A stretch of 64,000 bases of DNA from an uncultured Pelagibacteraceae bacterium (GCA_902588895.1 CACIRC010000001.1:205948-269947); one strand, 5' to 3'. Positions 18,883 through 28,941 are shown, counted from the stretch's first letter. Program-made: numbers and translations. Notes: generated from the sequence alone by a model not told the origin.

Positions 18883-20211
18883 ATGAATCAAAAAATATTT
18901 ATTAAAACTTTTGGATGTCAAATGAATGAGTATGACTCTAATAGAATATATGATTCAGTTAAAAAAATTGGTTATGAAAAAACAGAGAAATATGAAGAAG
19001 CAAACTGTTATCTCTTAAATACGTGTCACATCAGAGATAAGGCAAAAGAAAAAGTTTATCATGAAATAGGTAGAGTAAAAAAAATTTTTAGATCTAAAAA
19101 AAAACCATTGGTGATCATTGCGGGGTGTGTAGCTCAAGCAGAAAATCAGGAAATGCTTAAAAGAGAACCTTATATAGATTTAGTTATTGGTCCTCAAGCT
19201 TATCATAAAATTAATGATACAATTTTAAATTATGCTGAAAAAAAGAAAAAAATAGAAGAGACAGAGTTTGATGCAGTTTCTAAATTTAAATATTTAAGTA
19301 AGATAAAAAATCAAGCTGGAAAAGTTTCATCCTTTTTAACCATACAAGAAGGATGTGATAAATTTTGTCATTTTTGTGTAGTCCCATATACAAGAGGACC
19401 AGAATATTCTCGACCATTTAATCAAATTTTAGATGAAGCAAAATATTTAGCTGATAACGGTGCAAGAGAAATAATTTTACTTGGTCAAAATGTTAATGCT
19501 TATGATAATCAAGGGTATAGATTATCAGATTTGATTTTAAATATTGAACAATTATCTGAAATTAAGAGAGTTAGATACACAACATCTCACCCAAAAGATA
19601 TGACAGAGGATTTAATTGAAGCATATAAAACTTCTAAAAAGTTAATGCCACTTGTACATTTACCTGTTCAAAGTGGATCTAATAAAATTTTAAAGTCGAT
19701 GAATAGAAAACATACTATTGAAGAATATCTAAGCACTTTTGATAAATTAAAAGAAACTAATCCAAATATAGAATTTTCAAGTGATTTTATAATAGGTTAT
19801 CCTGGTGAAGAAGATCAGGATTTTAGGGATACCATCAGATTAATTGAAAGGATTAAATTTATTAACTCTTATTCATTTATATTTAGTCCAAGACCTGGAA
19901 CAGTAGCTGAAAATTTAGACTTAATTGAAAAAAAAGTTTCTGTTGAAAGATTAGAAAAAATTCAAACTATTTTATTCGAAAATCAAATCCAAATGAACAA
20001 ATTATCGGAGGGTAAAGTTATTGATGTTTTGGTTGAAAATTTAACCGACGATAAAAGCAAAGCTTTTGGTAGATCTGAGTATATGACATCTGTAATTTTT
20101 AATGGTAAAAAGAACGACATTGGTAAAATAGTGCAGGTAAAAATTAAAGACAGTAATAGAAATACTTTATTTGGCGAAATTATTGCTAATTCAGATCAGA
20201 AGGTTGCATAG
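18883..20211 (+). CDS. miaB: tRNA-2-methylthio-N6-dimethylallyladenosine synthase
   Basis: A 442-residue radical-SAM methylthiotransferase acting on i6A37 of tRNAs. The UPF0004 domain has Cys in KTFGCQMNEYDSNRI, NTCHIRDKAK and IIAGCVAQAE, binding the auxiliary cluster. The radical-SAM CxxxCxxC is in GCDKFCHFCVVPYTRGPEYS near 155-175. A C-terminal TRAM domain (about 375-435) binds RNA. The downstream phoH, ybeY and lnt genes are the usual miaB operon partners. Confidence 0.96.
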   Translation: MNQKIFIKTFGCQMNEYDSNRIYDSVKKIGYEKTEKYEEANCYLLNTCHIRDKAKEKVYHEIGRVKKIFRSKKKPLVIIAGCVAQAENQEMLKREPYIDLVIGPQAYHKINDTILNYAEKKKKIEETEFDAVSKFKYLSKIKNQAGKVSSFLTIQEGCDKFCHFCVVPYTRGPEYSRPFNQILDEAKYLADNGAREIILLGQNVNAYDNQGYRLSDLILNIEQLSEIKRVRYTTSHPKDMTEDLIEAYKTSKKLMPLVHLPVQSGSNKILKSMNRKHTIEEYLSTFDKLKETNPNIEFSSDFIIGYPGEEDQDFRDTIRLIERIKFINSYSFIFSPRPGTVAENLDLIEKKVSVERLEKIQTILFENQIQMNKLSEGKVIDVLVENLTDDKSKAFGRSEYMTSVIFNGKKNDIGKIVQVKIKDSNRNTLFGEIIANSDQKVA

Positions 20212-20214
20212 AAT

Positions 20215-21210
20215 TTGAGTGGAATAAATAAAAAAAATATCGATCAGTCTTTAAAATTTGTTTATTCTGATAACAATTCTTTAAGTGTTATATTTCATGA
20301 TAATAACTTGTTAATGGGTGTTGTTGGGGAATTTAATAAAAATTTACAAGAATTAGAAAAAATTACAAATTGTCGCTTATATTCAAGGGGAAATTCAATT
20401 TTAATTAAATCAACACATGAAAAGAATGAAAAAATTAAAAATGCTATTCAATTTTTGGCTAATCAGTTTATTAATAATGGAAGTATAGAGAATAAAGATA
20501 TACTTTCATCGCTTGATAACTTTATGATTAATGAAAAAGTAAAAAATAATAACGTTACAGATATTATCAAAACTCCTAAAAAATCTATTATTCCTAGATC
20601 TGAAAAACAAAAAATTTATGTGAGGGCTTTGAGAGAGAGTGATATTGTAATTTCAGCTGGACCAGCAGGAACAGGAAAAACTTTTTTGGCAGTAGCTGTA
20701 GGTTTAACTATGCTTTTAGAAAAAAAGATTGAGAGAATTATCCTTTCAAGACCGGCTGTAGAGGCAGGTGAGCGTTTAGGATTTTTACCTGGTGATATGA
20801 AGGAAAAAGTAGATCCTTATCTTAGACCTTTATATGACTCTTTATATGATCTCTTTGACTTTGAAAAAATACAGAGAATGATTGAGATTGGAGATATAGA
20901 GATTGCACCTTTAGCTTTTATGAGAGGTAGAACTCTTAAAAATTCCTTTGCAATTTTAGATGAAGCGCAAAATGCTACGGATACTCAGATTAAAATGTTT
21001 TTAACACGTATTGGAGAAAATTCAAAAATAGTAGTTAATGGAGACCCTTCTCAAATTGATTTACCAAATAAGAGCATGTCGGGGTTAGTCCGATCAAAAG
21101 AGTTGCTTGGACATTTAAAGGAAATATCCATAGTTGATTTTGATCACTCAGATGTAGTTAGACATCCGCTTGTATCTAAAATAGTTAAAGCATACTCTAA
21201 TAATGATTAG
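20215..21210 (+). CDS. ybeZ: PhoH-like ATPase (YbeZ)
   Basis: A 331-residue PhoH-family P-loop protein starting at TTG 20215. The Walker A motif is VISAGPAGTGKTFLAVAVG near 143-161. Walker B is SFAILDEAQNAT near 240-251, and RPAVEAGERLGFLPGDM is typical. The N-terminal part contains a KH-like region. YbeZ works with YbeY in rRNA processing and ribosome quality control, though the exact reaction is unsettled. Its end overlaps ybeY by 8 bases. Confidence 0.94.
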   Translation: MSGINKKNIDQSLKFVYSDNNSLSVIFHDNNLLMGVVGEFNKNLQELEKITNCRLYSRGNSILIKSTHEKNEKIKNAIQFLANQFINNGSIENKDILSSLDNFMINEKVKNNNVTDIIKTPKKSIIPRSEKQKIYVRALRESDIVISAGPAGTGKTFLAVAVGLTMLLEKKIERIILSRPAVEAGERLGFLPGDMKEKVDPYLRPLYDSLYDLFDFEKIQRMIEIGDIEIAPLAFMRGRTLKNSFAILDEAQNATDTQIKMFLTRIGENSKIVVNGDPSQIDLPNKSMSGLVRSKELLGHLKEISIVDFDHSDVVRHPLVSKIVKAYSNND

Positions 21211-21664
21211 TATTAATGTCTTCTCTGAGGAGAAGGCTTGGTCAAAAAAGCTTAAAAATAAAGATATTTTTTTTAAAAAAATATGCAAAGCTTTTCCAAA
21301 AAAATATAAATTTTTAAATAAACAAGTAACCTTCACTCTATTACTTTCAAATAATAAGAATATTAAGAAATTAAATAAGGTTTTTAGAAAAAAAAATAAA
21401 TCTACCGATATTTTATCTTTTCCCTTAGATAAAAAAATAAAGATTTCAAAAAATACTTATCTCGGAGACATTATCATCAGCTATAATTATCTAGATAAAC
21501 CAAGATCACAAGATTTAAAAATTTTTAAAGAAAAAGTTACTAAATTATTCATACATGGTTTTCTTCATCTTTTAGGTTTCAATCATAAAAAAAGTAAAGA
21601 TTATTACAAAATGTTAAAAGAAGAAAATTTATTATTTAAATCTGTACAATCAAAAATAAATTAA
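21203..21664 (+). CDS. ybeY: endoribonuclease YbeY
   Basis: A 153-residue metal-dependent RNase for 16S rRNA 3'-end maturation and ribosome quality control. The zinc motif is LFIHGFLHLLGFNHKKSKDY near 118-137, supplying the three His ligands. STDILSFPLD near 62 is the other family signature. It overlaps phoH/ybeZ by 8 bases and is followed directly by lnt; the usual intervening CorC/YbeX gene is absent. Confidence 0.95.
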   Translation: MISINVFSEEKAWSKKLKNKDIFFKKICKAFPKKYKFLNKQVTFTLLLSNNKNIKKLNKVFRKKNKSTDILSFPLDKKIKISKNTYLGDIIISYNYLDKPRSQDLKIFKEKVTKLFIHGFLHLLGFNHKKSKDYYKMLKEENLLFKSVQSKIN

Positions 21665-21665
21665 A

Positions 21666-23210
21666 TTGAAAAATAAATTTTATATTGAATTAATTTATTT
21701 AATTTCATTAGGGGTACTTACCTCCTTAAGTTTACCTCCATTTAATTATGTTGTAATAAATTTTTTAACTTTCAGTTTGTTTTATATATTTTTAGTAAAA
21801 AAAATTGAGTTTTATAAAAATAAAAGAATATTTTTTCTTTATGGTTGGTTATTTGGGTTTGGTTATTTTGTAAGTAATTTATATTGGATCTCAATATCAT
21901 TAACCTTTGATCAAAATTTTAAGTTTTTAATACCTTTAACAATAATTTTAATACCTGGTTTCTTGGCTTTATTTTACGCTTTAATCGCTTACTTATTTGT
22001 GGTTTTAAAACCAAATAAAAATTTGAGTTCATTTTTTCTTTTTTCTTTAATATTTGGAATAGTAGAATTTCTAAGAGGATCAATACTCACTGGCTTCCCT
22101 TGGAATTTAATTGCTTATAGTTTCTCTAATCAAATCGAAATTTTAAACATTACATCAATAATAGGTACTTACAGCTTTAATCTTTTTTGTATTTCATTAT
22201 TTACAAGCCCATCAATTTTTATTTTAAGAGAAAATAAAAAAGATATTAGTATTTGTGTTGCATTTCTTATTACAACAATTTCATTTTATGTACTTGGTTC
22301 ACAAAATTTAGAAAAATTTAATAATCAACAGGAAACAAAGCTAGATTATAAAATAAGAATTTTAAGTTCAAACATAAGTATAGATAGATTTTATAACAAC
22401 ATTGATCCGATATTAGCAATAGAAGAGTTAATTGAAATTAGTTCACCTAAAAAAAATGAAAAAATAATTTTTATTTGGCCAGAAGGTATAATTCCAGGTA
22501 TTTCACAAGATCAACTAAAAGAATACAAATGGTTATTTGAAAATAAATTCAACGAAAATCATTTGTTAGCAATTGGAATTAATAGCAAAGAAGATGAAAA
22601 TAAAAATATTAAATATTTTAATTCACTATCTATTTTTGATCACAACCTAAATATAATAGACACATATAAAAAAATTAATCTTGTTCCTTTTGGTGAATTT
22701 TTACCTTTTGAAAAATTATTAAAAAGTTTTGGTTTAAAAACAATTACTAATGATTACCAATCATATTCAAAAGGTGAAGAAAGAAAGATAATTAATTTAA
22801 AATATAATAATTTATCAGTGAAAATATTACCCCTTATTTGTTATGAGATAATTTATTCAGGTAAAATTTTCATAAATAGTAACTTTGATTATATTGTAAA
22901 TATTTCTGAAGATGGTTGGTTTGGTAAATCAATTGGTCCAGAGCAACATTTTACCCATAGTACTTTTAGGGCTATAGAGAGTGGGAAATATGTTTTAAGG
23001 TCTGCAAATAATGGAACAACAGCAATTATTAATCCAATGGGAGTTATTGAGCAAAAGATTGATATTAATAAATCTGGTTATATAGATTTAAGCGTGTCAA
23101 GGAAAATTGAGATGACTCTATTTGCAAAACTTGGAAATAAAATTTTTGGATTTATAATTTTGTTGTATATTTTTTTAATTTTTTCATTTAAGAAACTTAA
23201 AAATGAGTAA
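21666..23210 (+). CDS. lnt: apolipoprotein N-acyltransferase
   Basis: A 514-residue inner-membrane enzyme that adds the third acyl chain to lipoproteins; it is predicted to start at TTG 21666. Six to seven hydrophobic segments fill the first ~210 residues, with the conserved [10 protein letters not shown] near 146. A nitrilase-like periplasmic domain follows with Glu in [11 protein letters not shown], Lys in [12 protein letters not shown], and Cys in [13 protein letters not shown], forming the catalytic triad. A last membrane helix ends the protein. Lipoproteins that could be substrates include the BON and LptM-like proteins here. Confidence 0.95.
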   Translation: MKNKFYIELIYLISLGVLTSLSLPPFNYVVINFLTFSLFYIFLVKKIEFYKNKRIFFLYGWLFGFGYFVSNLYWISISLTFDQNFKFLIPLTIILIPGFLALFYALIAYLFVVLKPNKNLSSFFLFSLIFGIVEFLRGSILTGFPWNLIAYSFSNQIEILNITSIIGTYSFNLFCISLFTSPSIFILRENKKDISICVAFLITTISFYVLGSQNLEKFNNQQETKLDYKIRILSSNISIDRFYNNIDPILAIEELIEISSPKKNEKIIFIWPEGIIPGISQDQLKEYKWLFENKFNENHLLAIGINSKEDENKNIKYFNSLSIFDHNLNIIDTYKKINLVPFGEFLPFEKLLKSFGLKTITNDYQSYSKGEERKIINLKYNNLSVKILPLICYEIIYSGKIFINSNFDYIVNISEDGWFGKSIGPEQHFTHSTFRAIESGKYVLRSANNGTTAIINPMGVIEQKIDINKSGYIDLSVSRKIEMTLFAKLGNKIFGFIILLYIFLIFSFKKLKNE

Positions 23211-24372
23211 TTTAAAAAATTATCTTTTCACAAGCGAATCTGTATCTGAAGGCCATCCAGATAAAGTGTCTGATAGGATTTCAGATATGGTTGTTGATAG
23301 TTTTATTTCTGGGGATCCATATTCAAGAGTTGCCTGCGAAACACTAACTACGACAAATAAAGTTGTTTTAGCTGGTGAAGTAAGAGGACCAGAAATTAAA
23401 AAAGATGAATTAATTGAAAAAGTAAGAAGTTGTATTAAAGATATTGGTTATGACCAACAAGGATTTACTTGGAAAGAAGCTACAAAAATTGAAAGCCATT
23501 TACATTCCCAATCAGCTGATATTGCTATGGGTGTTGACTCCTCTGGCAACAAAGATGAAGGAGCTGGAGATCAAGGTATTATGTTTGGATACGCATGTGA
23601 TGAAACAGATGTTTTAATGCCAGCACCTATACATTATTCTCATAAAATTCTTAGATTAATGGCTGAAGATAGAAAATCTGGAAAATTAAAAAATATTGAA
23701 CCAGACTCAAAAAGTCAGGTAACATTTGAATATGTTGATGGAAAACCTTCAAAAGTTAAATCGGTAGTTATCTCTTCACAGCATTCACCAGATGTTAATC
23801 AATCTCAAGTTAGAGATTTACTAAGACCTTATATGCTAAAGTCTATTCCAGACAATTTTCTAGAAGGGTTTGATGAAAATGAATTTTATGTAAATCCGAC
23901 GGGTAATTTTGTAATTGGTGGTCCTGATGGAGATTGTGGTCTTACAGGTAGAAAAATTATTGTTGATACATATGGTGGAGCTGCACCACACGGTGGTGGT
24001 GCTTTTTCAGGGAAAGATCCAACTAAGGTCGACAGGTCGGCAGCCTACGCGGCAAGATATATTGCTAAAAACGTTGTTGGTTCTAAAATTGCTGAAAAAT
24101 GTTTAATTCAGTTAGCTTATGCTATTGGTGTATCAAAACCATTATCTATTTATGTCGATTTATTTGATAACGATCTAGAAAAAAATAAATTTGTTGTAGA
24201 AAAGATTAAAGAAAATTTTGATTTGAGCCCTAGAGGTATCAGAGAAATGTTAAATTTAAATAAACCAATATATGAAAAAACAGCAGCTTATGGTCATTTT
24301 GGTAGAGCACCTGAGCAAAATGGTTCATTTTCATGGGAAAAAACAGATAAAACCGTCGTTTTTTCTAAATAG
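23203..24372 (+). CDS. metK: S-adenosylmethionine synthetase
   Basis: A 389-residue enzyme making SAM from methionine and ATP. Seen: [20 protein letters not shown] at 9-28 (ATP/K+ site), [12 protein letters not shown] near 120-131 and [20 protein letters not shown] near 265-284 (P-loop-like). It overlaps lnt by 8 bases, so there is no room for a SAM riboswitch of its own. SAM made here serves RsmI, MiaB, UbiE and others in the window. A new promoter follows it. Confidence 0.98.
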   Translation: MSNLKNYLFTSESVSEGHPDKVSDRISDMVVDSFISGDPYSRVACETLTTTNKVVLAGEVRGPEIKKDELIEKVRSCIKDIGYDQQGFTWKEATKIESHLHSQSADIAMGVDSSGNKDEGAGDQGIMFGYACDETDVLMPAPIHYSHKILRLMAEDRKSGKLKNIEPDSKSQVTFEYVDGKPSKVKSVVISSQHSPDVNQSQVRDLLRPYMLKSIPDNFLEGFDENEFYVNPTGNFVIGGPDGDCGLTGRKIIVDTYGGAAPHGGGAFSGKDPTKVDRSAAYAARYIAKNVVGSKIAEKCLIQLAYAIGVSKPLSIYVDLFDNDLEKNKFVVEKIKENFDLSPRGIREMLNLNKPIYEKTAAYGHFGRAPEQNGSFSWEKTDKTVVFSK

Positions 24373-24378
24373 TTTCAG

Positions 24379-24406
24379 TTGAATTAAAAAAAAACTTTAC
24401 TATATT
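24379..24406 (+). promoter_or_regulatory. sigma-70 type promoter before nusA
   Basis: TTGAAT at 24379-24384 and TATATT at 24401-24406 with a 16-base spacer, in the 99-base gap between metK and nusA. The predicted start (about 24413) leaves a short leader whose main feature is the hairpin at 24430-24456. Assigned by eye from -35/-10 resemblance. Confidence 0.45.
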
Positions 24407-24429
24407 GCTCTTACATTATTGAATTTTAC

Positions 24430-24456
24430 AAAATGGGCTTTAGCCCATTTTTTTTT
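24430..24456 (+). terminator. intrinsic terminator / leader attenuator before nusA
   Basis: A perfect stem AAATGGGC/GCCCATTT with a TTTA loop, followed by a run of nine T, ending 15 bases before the nusA ATG. It lies downstream of the predicted promoter at 24379-24406, so it could act as an attenuator in the nusA leader as well as end metK transcripts. An in-frame ATG at 24433 lies within the stem and is not the likely start. Confidence 0.72.
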
Positions 24457-24471
24457 GGAGCAAACAAAATT

Positions 24472-26025
24472 ATGCTGAATAAAAGAGCAGATAAACTTGA
24501 ATTGTTAAGAATTGCTGAAGCTGTAGCTTTAGAAAAATCAATTGATAAAGAACTAATTATCAGTTCTATGGAGACCGGTATTGCTAAAGCTGCAAAATCT
24601 AAATTTGGACAGGAAAATGAAATTAAAGTTTCTATTAATAGAGACAATGGAGATATTGAGCTTTTCAGAAAATTGGTCATTACTGAAAATCCTGAAAATG
24701 CAAATACAGAGATCAAATTAGAGGATGCAATTAATTTAAATGAATTAAACAAGGATAAGTCTGTAGGTGACGAAGTGTTACAACCACTTCCTTCATTTGA
24801 TTTTGGAAGAATAGCTGCACAAACTGCAAAGCAAGTAATTAGTTTTAATGTAAGAGAAGCTGAAAGAGAAAGACAATTTAACGATTTTATAGATAAGAAA
24901 GACTCAATTTTAAGCGGAATTGTAAAAAGATTAGAATTTGGAAATGTAATTGTTGATCTAGGAAGAACTGAAGCAATAATTCAAAAAAATGAATTGATAC
25001 CTCGTGAAAACATTAAAGCAGGCGACCGAATAAAAGCTTATTGTTATGATGTTAGAAGAGAGCCTAGAGGACAACAAATATTTCTTTCTAGAGCTCATCC
25101 TAAATTTATGGAAAAACTTTTTTTTCAAGAAGTCCCAGAAATTTATGATGGATTAATAGAAATTAAGTCTTCTTCAAGGGATCCCGGAAGTAGAGCAAAA
25201 ATATGTGTTAAAGCGGTTGATACATCTTTAGATCCAGTTGGTGCTTGTGTGGGTATGAGAGGTTCAAGAGTGCAGGCTGTTGTAAATGAACTTCAAGGAG
25301 AGAAAATTGACATAGTTAATTGGTCAGAAGATCCTGCTATTTTAGTTTCAAATGCGCTATCCCCTGCTGAAGTACAAAGAGTAAACGTTGATACTGAGAG
25401 AAAAAAACTTGATGTAATTTTAACTGAAGAAAACTTAAGTAAAGCAATTGGAAGAAGAGGTCAAAACGTCAGACTTGCGACAAAACTCTTAAATTTTGAA
25501 ATCAACATAATGACAGATGCGGAGGACTCTGAACGAAGACAATTAGAATTTAAAGAAAAAACAGAGAACTTTGTAAAAAATTTAGAATTAGACGAAACGT
25601 TGGGTCAGTTACTTGTTGCAGAAGGTTTTTCAACTATTGACGATATCAAAGACAGTTCAGCTGAAAATTTAATAAAGATAGAAGGTATAGAAGAAGATAC
25701 TGCTAAAGCATTGATAGAAAGAGCTAAGGAGTTTTATGAAAAGGATCAGGAAGATATTTCTCAAAGAATTAAAGAATTAGGTCTTGAAGATGCCTTGATT
25801 AATTTAAAGGGATTAACTCCAGGAATGTTAGTTACACTTGGTGAGCAAAAAATTCTAAGTTTAGAAGATTTTGCAGACTTAGCATCTGATGAACTAACTG
25901 GTGGTTATGATGTGGTTAAAGGTGAGAGAGTAAAAATTCAAGGTTATCTGGAAGATTTTGCTTTATCTAAAGAAGAAGCAGATGAATTAATTATGTCTGC
26001 TAGAAACATTGTTTATAAAGATTGA
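24472..26025 (+). CDS. nusA: transcription elongation/termination factor NusA
   Basis: A 517-residue NusA when started at ATG 24472 (MLNKRADKLELLRIAEAVA). Domains in order: N-terminal RNAP-binding domain (~1-125), S1 (~130-200, SILSGIVKRLEFGNVIVDLG), two KH domains (~200-345, with GACVGMRGSRVQAVVNEL and AIGRRGQNVRLATKLL), and two C-terminal helical repeats of the alphaproteobacterial type. It controls pausing, termination and antitermination. An upstream ATG at 24433 lies inside a terminator hairpin and is rejected. RimP, normally encoded just before nusA, is absent. Confidence 0.96.
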   Translation: MLNKRADKLELLRIAEAVALEKSIDKELIISSMETGIAKAAKSKFGQENEIKVSINRDNGDIELFRKLVITENPENANTEIKLEDAINLNELNKDKSVGDEVLQPLPSFDFGRIAAQTAKQVISFNVREAERERQFNDFIDKKDSILSGIVKRLEFGNVIVDLGRTEAIIQKNELIPRENIKAGDRIKAYCYDVRREPRGQQIFLSRAHPKFMEKLFFQEVPEIYDGLIEIKSSSRDPGSRAKICVKAVDTSLDPVGACVGMRGSRVQAVVNELQGEKIDIVNWSEDPAILVSNALSPAEVQRVNVDTERKKLDVILTEENLSKAIGRRGQNVRLATKLLNFEINIMTDAEDSERRQLEFKEKTENFVKNLELDETLGQLLVAEGFSTIDDIKDSSAENLIKIEGIEEDTAKALIERAKEFYEKDQEDISQRIKELGLEDALINLKGLTPGMLVTLGEQKILSLEDFADLASDELTGGYDVVKGERVKIQGYLEDFALSKEEADELIMSARNIVYKD

Positions 26026-26035
26026 GTGATGAGGT

Positions 26036-28255
26036 ATGGAGAAAAAAACAAAATTAACAATTTCAGGCTCAGCCAAAAAATCAATCAAGAATATTGAGAT
26101 TGCCAAAACTCATGGAAAACATTCTGTAGTAATTGAAAAACAAACAGGAAAATTCTCTAGTAGAGGTGGATCATTTAGATCTAATACGAATAAGCCAAGA
26201 GCAACATCAACCTTCAAAAGAGGAGCTCCGTTAAAACCTTCATTTAATTCTAAATTACCACCTATAACAAACGATTTTGAAAAAAGAAAACTAGCAGAGC
26301 AAAGAGCTACTAAAAGACTTAAGGGAGACGGAGAAAACAAAGATAAAAAGACTTTAAAAGTAGGTACGAAGAAAAGAGAACTAAAATTAACAGTTTCAAG
26401 AGCGTTAAGTGATGAGATTGACGCAAAACAAAGAAGTTTAGCATCAGTTAAGAGAGCAAGACAAAAAGAAATTAAAAACGCTACAAAAGATGATCCTCAA
26501 GAAAATTCAAAACCAATTAAAAGAGATGTTAACATTCCCGAAGCAATTACGGTAAGAGAATTGGCTAACAGGATGGCCGAACAATCAAGCAATGTAATTA
26601 AGCATTTATTTGGTATGGGTGTTACTGTGACTATCAATCAAACCTTAGCTGCAGATACTGCAGAATATTTAGTTAAAGAATTTGGTCACAATCCAATAAG
26701 AGAAGAAAAAGCAGAAGAAATAATTCAAAAAATAAAAGCCTCAAGAACCGAAAATTTAAAAAATCGACCACCAATAGTTACGGTCATGGGCCATGTTGAT
26801 CATGGTAAGACCTCAGTACTAGATGTGCTCAGAAGTGCAAATGTAGTTTCAGGAGAATTTGGAGGAATAACTCAACATATTGGAGCCTATCAAATTGAAA
26901 GCCAAGATAATAAATTAACATTTATCGATACTCCGGGTCATGCTGCTTTTACAGAGATGAGAGCAAGAGGATCAAAATTAACAGATGTGGTTGTATTAGT
27001 GGTTGCTGCAGATGATGGAGTTAAACCTCAAACTGTTGAGTCTATTAAACATGCTAAAGCCGCAAAGGTCCCAATTGTTGTAGCTATAAATAAATGTGAT
27101 CTACCAGAGGCAGATCCTCAGAAAATAAAAAATCAGTTATTAGAGCATGAATTAATCGCTGAAGATTTATCCGGTGATACTTTAATGGTTGAAATCTCAA
27201 CTAAAACAAAACAAAATTTGGATAAATTAGTAGAGTCTATAATACTTCAATCAGAGATTTTAGATCTTAAAACAGATTATGAATCTAAAGCCACGGGTAT
27301 AGTTTTAGAGTCTAAAATTGATGTTGGTAGAGGTCCAGTTGCAAATATAATTGTAACAACCGGAACACTAAAGAGAGGTGATTTTTTTGTAAGTGGTTTA
27401 AAGTGGGGAAAAGTAAGAGCCATTATTAATGACAAAGGTAAAAATATTAATGAAGCATTACCTTCTACTCCTGTTGAAATCTTAGGAATAAATGGTGCAG
27501 CAAAAGCTGGAGACGATTTTATTGTTCTTGATACAGAAAAAGAAGCTAAGACACTTAGTGAAAATAGAGCTCAAGAAAGTAAGGATGGAAAAAATCCACT
27601 AACTTTTGCAACTCAAGACTCTGCTTTTTCAGATAAATCTACTGAAGAATTAAATTTAATTATTAAATCTGATGTACATGGATCATCTGAAGCAATTAAA
27701 AATGCGATTAGTCAAATCAAGCATGATGAAGTTAAACCTAAAATAATTTTAGCAGATATTGGAATGGTAACTGAGACTGACGTCTCATTAGCAAAAGCAT
27801 CAAATGCAGTATTAATAGCTTTCAATGTTAAACCAAGTAAAGAAGCCAAAAAACTTGCTGAAAATGAGAAGATAAAAATATCTTCATACAATATTATTTA
27901 TGAAGTTTTAGATTACATTAAACAAAGAATGTCAGGTTTATTGGCACCGGATGTTCAAGAAAAAATTACTGGTACAGCACAAATTTTGGAAATATTTAAA
28001 GTTTCAGGTGCTGGAAAAGTTGCTGGCTCGAAAGTAACTGAAGGAGAAATTAATAGTACTTCGGATGTAAGAATTATAAGAGACGGAGCTATTATTTATA
28101 CCGGAAAAGTTTCATCAATATTTAGAGAAAAAGATCAGGTGAAACAGGTAAGTAGTGGTCAAGAATGTGGAATTACAGTCAAAGATTATATGGATTTCCA
28201 AAAAAATGATACAATAGAGGCTTTTAGTGTTACATCTACAGAGAGGTCAATTTAA
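26036..28255 (+). CDS. infB: translation initiation factor IF-2
   Basis: A 739-residue GTPase that brings fMet-tRNA to the 30S subunit. A basic, low-complexity N-terminal region (~1-150) precedes the IF2_N motif (AITVRELANRMAEQ). The G domain follows: VTVMGHVDHGKTSVLDVL (G1), FIDTPGHAAFTEMRARG (G3), VAINKCDLPEAD (G4). Domains II-IV and the C2 tRNA-binding domain complete the chain. It starts 10 bases after nusA and overlaps rbfA by 1 base. The YlxR gene often found between nusA and infB is missing. Confidence 0.97.
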   Translation: MEKKTKLTISGSAKKSIKNIEIAKTHGKHSVVIEKQTGKFSSRGGSFRSNTNKPRATSTFKRGAPLKPSFNSKLPPITNDFEKRKLAEQRATKRLKGDGENKDKKTLKVGTKKRELKLTVSRALSDEIDAKQRSLASVKRARQKEIKNATKDDPQENSKPIKRDVNIPEAITVRELANRMAEQSSNVIKHLFGMGVTVTINQTLAADTAEYLVKEFGHNPIREEKAEEIIQKIKASRTENLKNRPPIVTVMGHVDHGKTSVLDVLRSANVVSGEFGGITQHIGAYQIESQDNKLTFIDTPGHAAFTEMRARGSKLTDVVVLVVAADDGVKPQTVESIKHAKAAKVPIVVAINKCDLPEADPQKIKNQLLEHELIAEDLSGDTLMVEISTKTKQNLDKLVESIILQSEILDLKTDYESKATGIVLESKIDVGRGPVANIIVTTGTLKRGDFFVSGLKWGKVRAIINDKGKNINEALPSTPVEILGINGAAKAGDDFIVLDTEKEAKTLSENRAQESKDGKNPLTFATQDSAFSDKSTEELNLIIKSDVHGSSEAIKNAISQIKHDEVKPKIILADIGMVTETDVSLAKASNAVLIAFNVKPSKEAKKLAENEKIKISSYNIIYEVLDYIKQRMSGLLAPDVQEKITGTAQILEIFKVSGAGKVAGSKVTEGEINSTSDVRIIRDGAIIYTGKVSSIFREKDQVKQVSSGQECGITVKDYMDFQKNDTIEAFSVTSTERSI

Positions 28256-28623
28256 TGGCAGATAGAATAGGAAAACCAGTATCTCAAAGACAGCTTAGAG
28301 TAGGAGAAATGATTAAGCAGTCTTTAAGCATGATTTTTATAAGAAATGAGGCTAAGGTGCCGAATTTAGAAACAAACACTATAACGGTTACCGAGGTTAG
28401 AATGAGTCCAGATTTAAAAATTGCTAAAGCATATGTGCTTCCATTAGGAGGAAAAGATGCGGAGGAAACAATTAATGTTTTAAAGGAATACTCATTTTTA
28501 ATTAGAAAAATTTTATCACAAAAAGTGGTTATGAAATTTTTACCAAAATTACTTTTTAGAAAAGACGAATCTTTTGAGTATGCGGAAAAAATAGAAAACT
28601 TAATAAAACAAACAAATAAATAG
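28255..28623 (+). CDS. rbfA: 30S ribosome-binding factor RbfA
   Basis: A 122-residue KH-fold protein needed for late 16S rRNA/30S maturation. Signatures are RQLRVGEMIKQSLSMIF near 14-30, ITVTEVRMSPDLKIAKAYVLPLG near 43-64 (shown in part), and PKLLFRKDESFEYAEKIENL near the end. It starts on the infB stop (TAATGG junction), implying coupling. The usual next gene, truB, is absent and rpsO follows after 12 bases. Confidence 0.94.
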   Translation: MADRIGKPVSQRQLRVGEMIKQSLSMIFIRNEAKVPNLETNTITVTEVRMSPDLKIAKAYVLPLGGKDAEETINVLKEYSFLIRKILSQKVVMKFLPKLLFRKDESFEYAEKIENLIKQTNK

Positions 28624-28635
28624 GAAGAAAGAGGC

Positions 28636-28884
28636 ATGAACAAAAAGGTACAAGAATTAGCAATGCACGATAAAGACACTGGATCTTCAGAGATACAGAT
28701 CGCTTTGCTAACAGAGAAAATTGAAACTCTCTCCAAACATATAAAGCAATTCAAAAAGGATAAACATTCATCTGTTGGATTGTTGAGAGCAGTAAATAGA
28801 AGAAAGAAATTGTTAGAATACCTTAAGAAAAATAAAATGGATTCTTACAAAAATGTACTGTCGAAATTGAATTTAAGAAAATAG
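28636..28884 (+). CDS. rpsO: 30S ribosomal protein S15
   Basis: An 82-residue S15, about 7 residues shorter at the N-terminus than the usual 88-89. The core is intact: HDKDTGSSEIQIALLTEKI near 10-28 and HSSVGLLRAVNRRKKLLEYL near 44-63, contacting 16S rRNA helices 20-22. A good ribosome-binding sequence (AGGAAGAAAGAGG) precedes the ATG. rpsO-pnp is a classic pair, also present here. Confidence 0.96.
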   Translation: MNKKVQELAMHDKDTGSSEIQIALLTEKIETLSKHIKQFKKDKHSSVGLLRAVNRRKKLLEYLKKNKMDSYKNVLSKLNLRK

Positions 28885-28899
28885 AAGTCAAGTTAGATA

Positions 28900-28941
28900 G
28901 AACGGAATGGAACGAAACGAACGAAACGAAATGGAAATGAA
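28900..28941 (+). repeat. GAACG/GAATG-type purine-rich repeats before pnp
   Basis: The rpsO-pnp gap and pnp leader are built from GGAATG, GAACG and AAACG units almost without T. AACGAAACG occurs twice in tandem (28911-28919 and 28920-28928). It looks unlike other gaps here and also serves as the pnp ribosome-binding region. Function unknown; a PNPase autoregulatory site is one idea. Confidence 0.6.

Noticed and set aside
23203-23210. SAM riboswitch before metK
   Set aside because: metK overlaps lnt; there is no leader to hold one.
24433-24471. 13-codon N-terminal extension of NusA
   Set aside because: The ATG lies inside a terminator-like hairpin and the extension has no family match; ATG 24472 gives the standard N-terminus.
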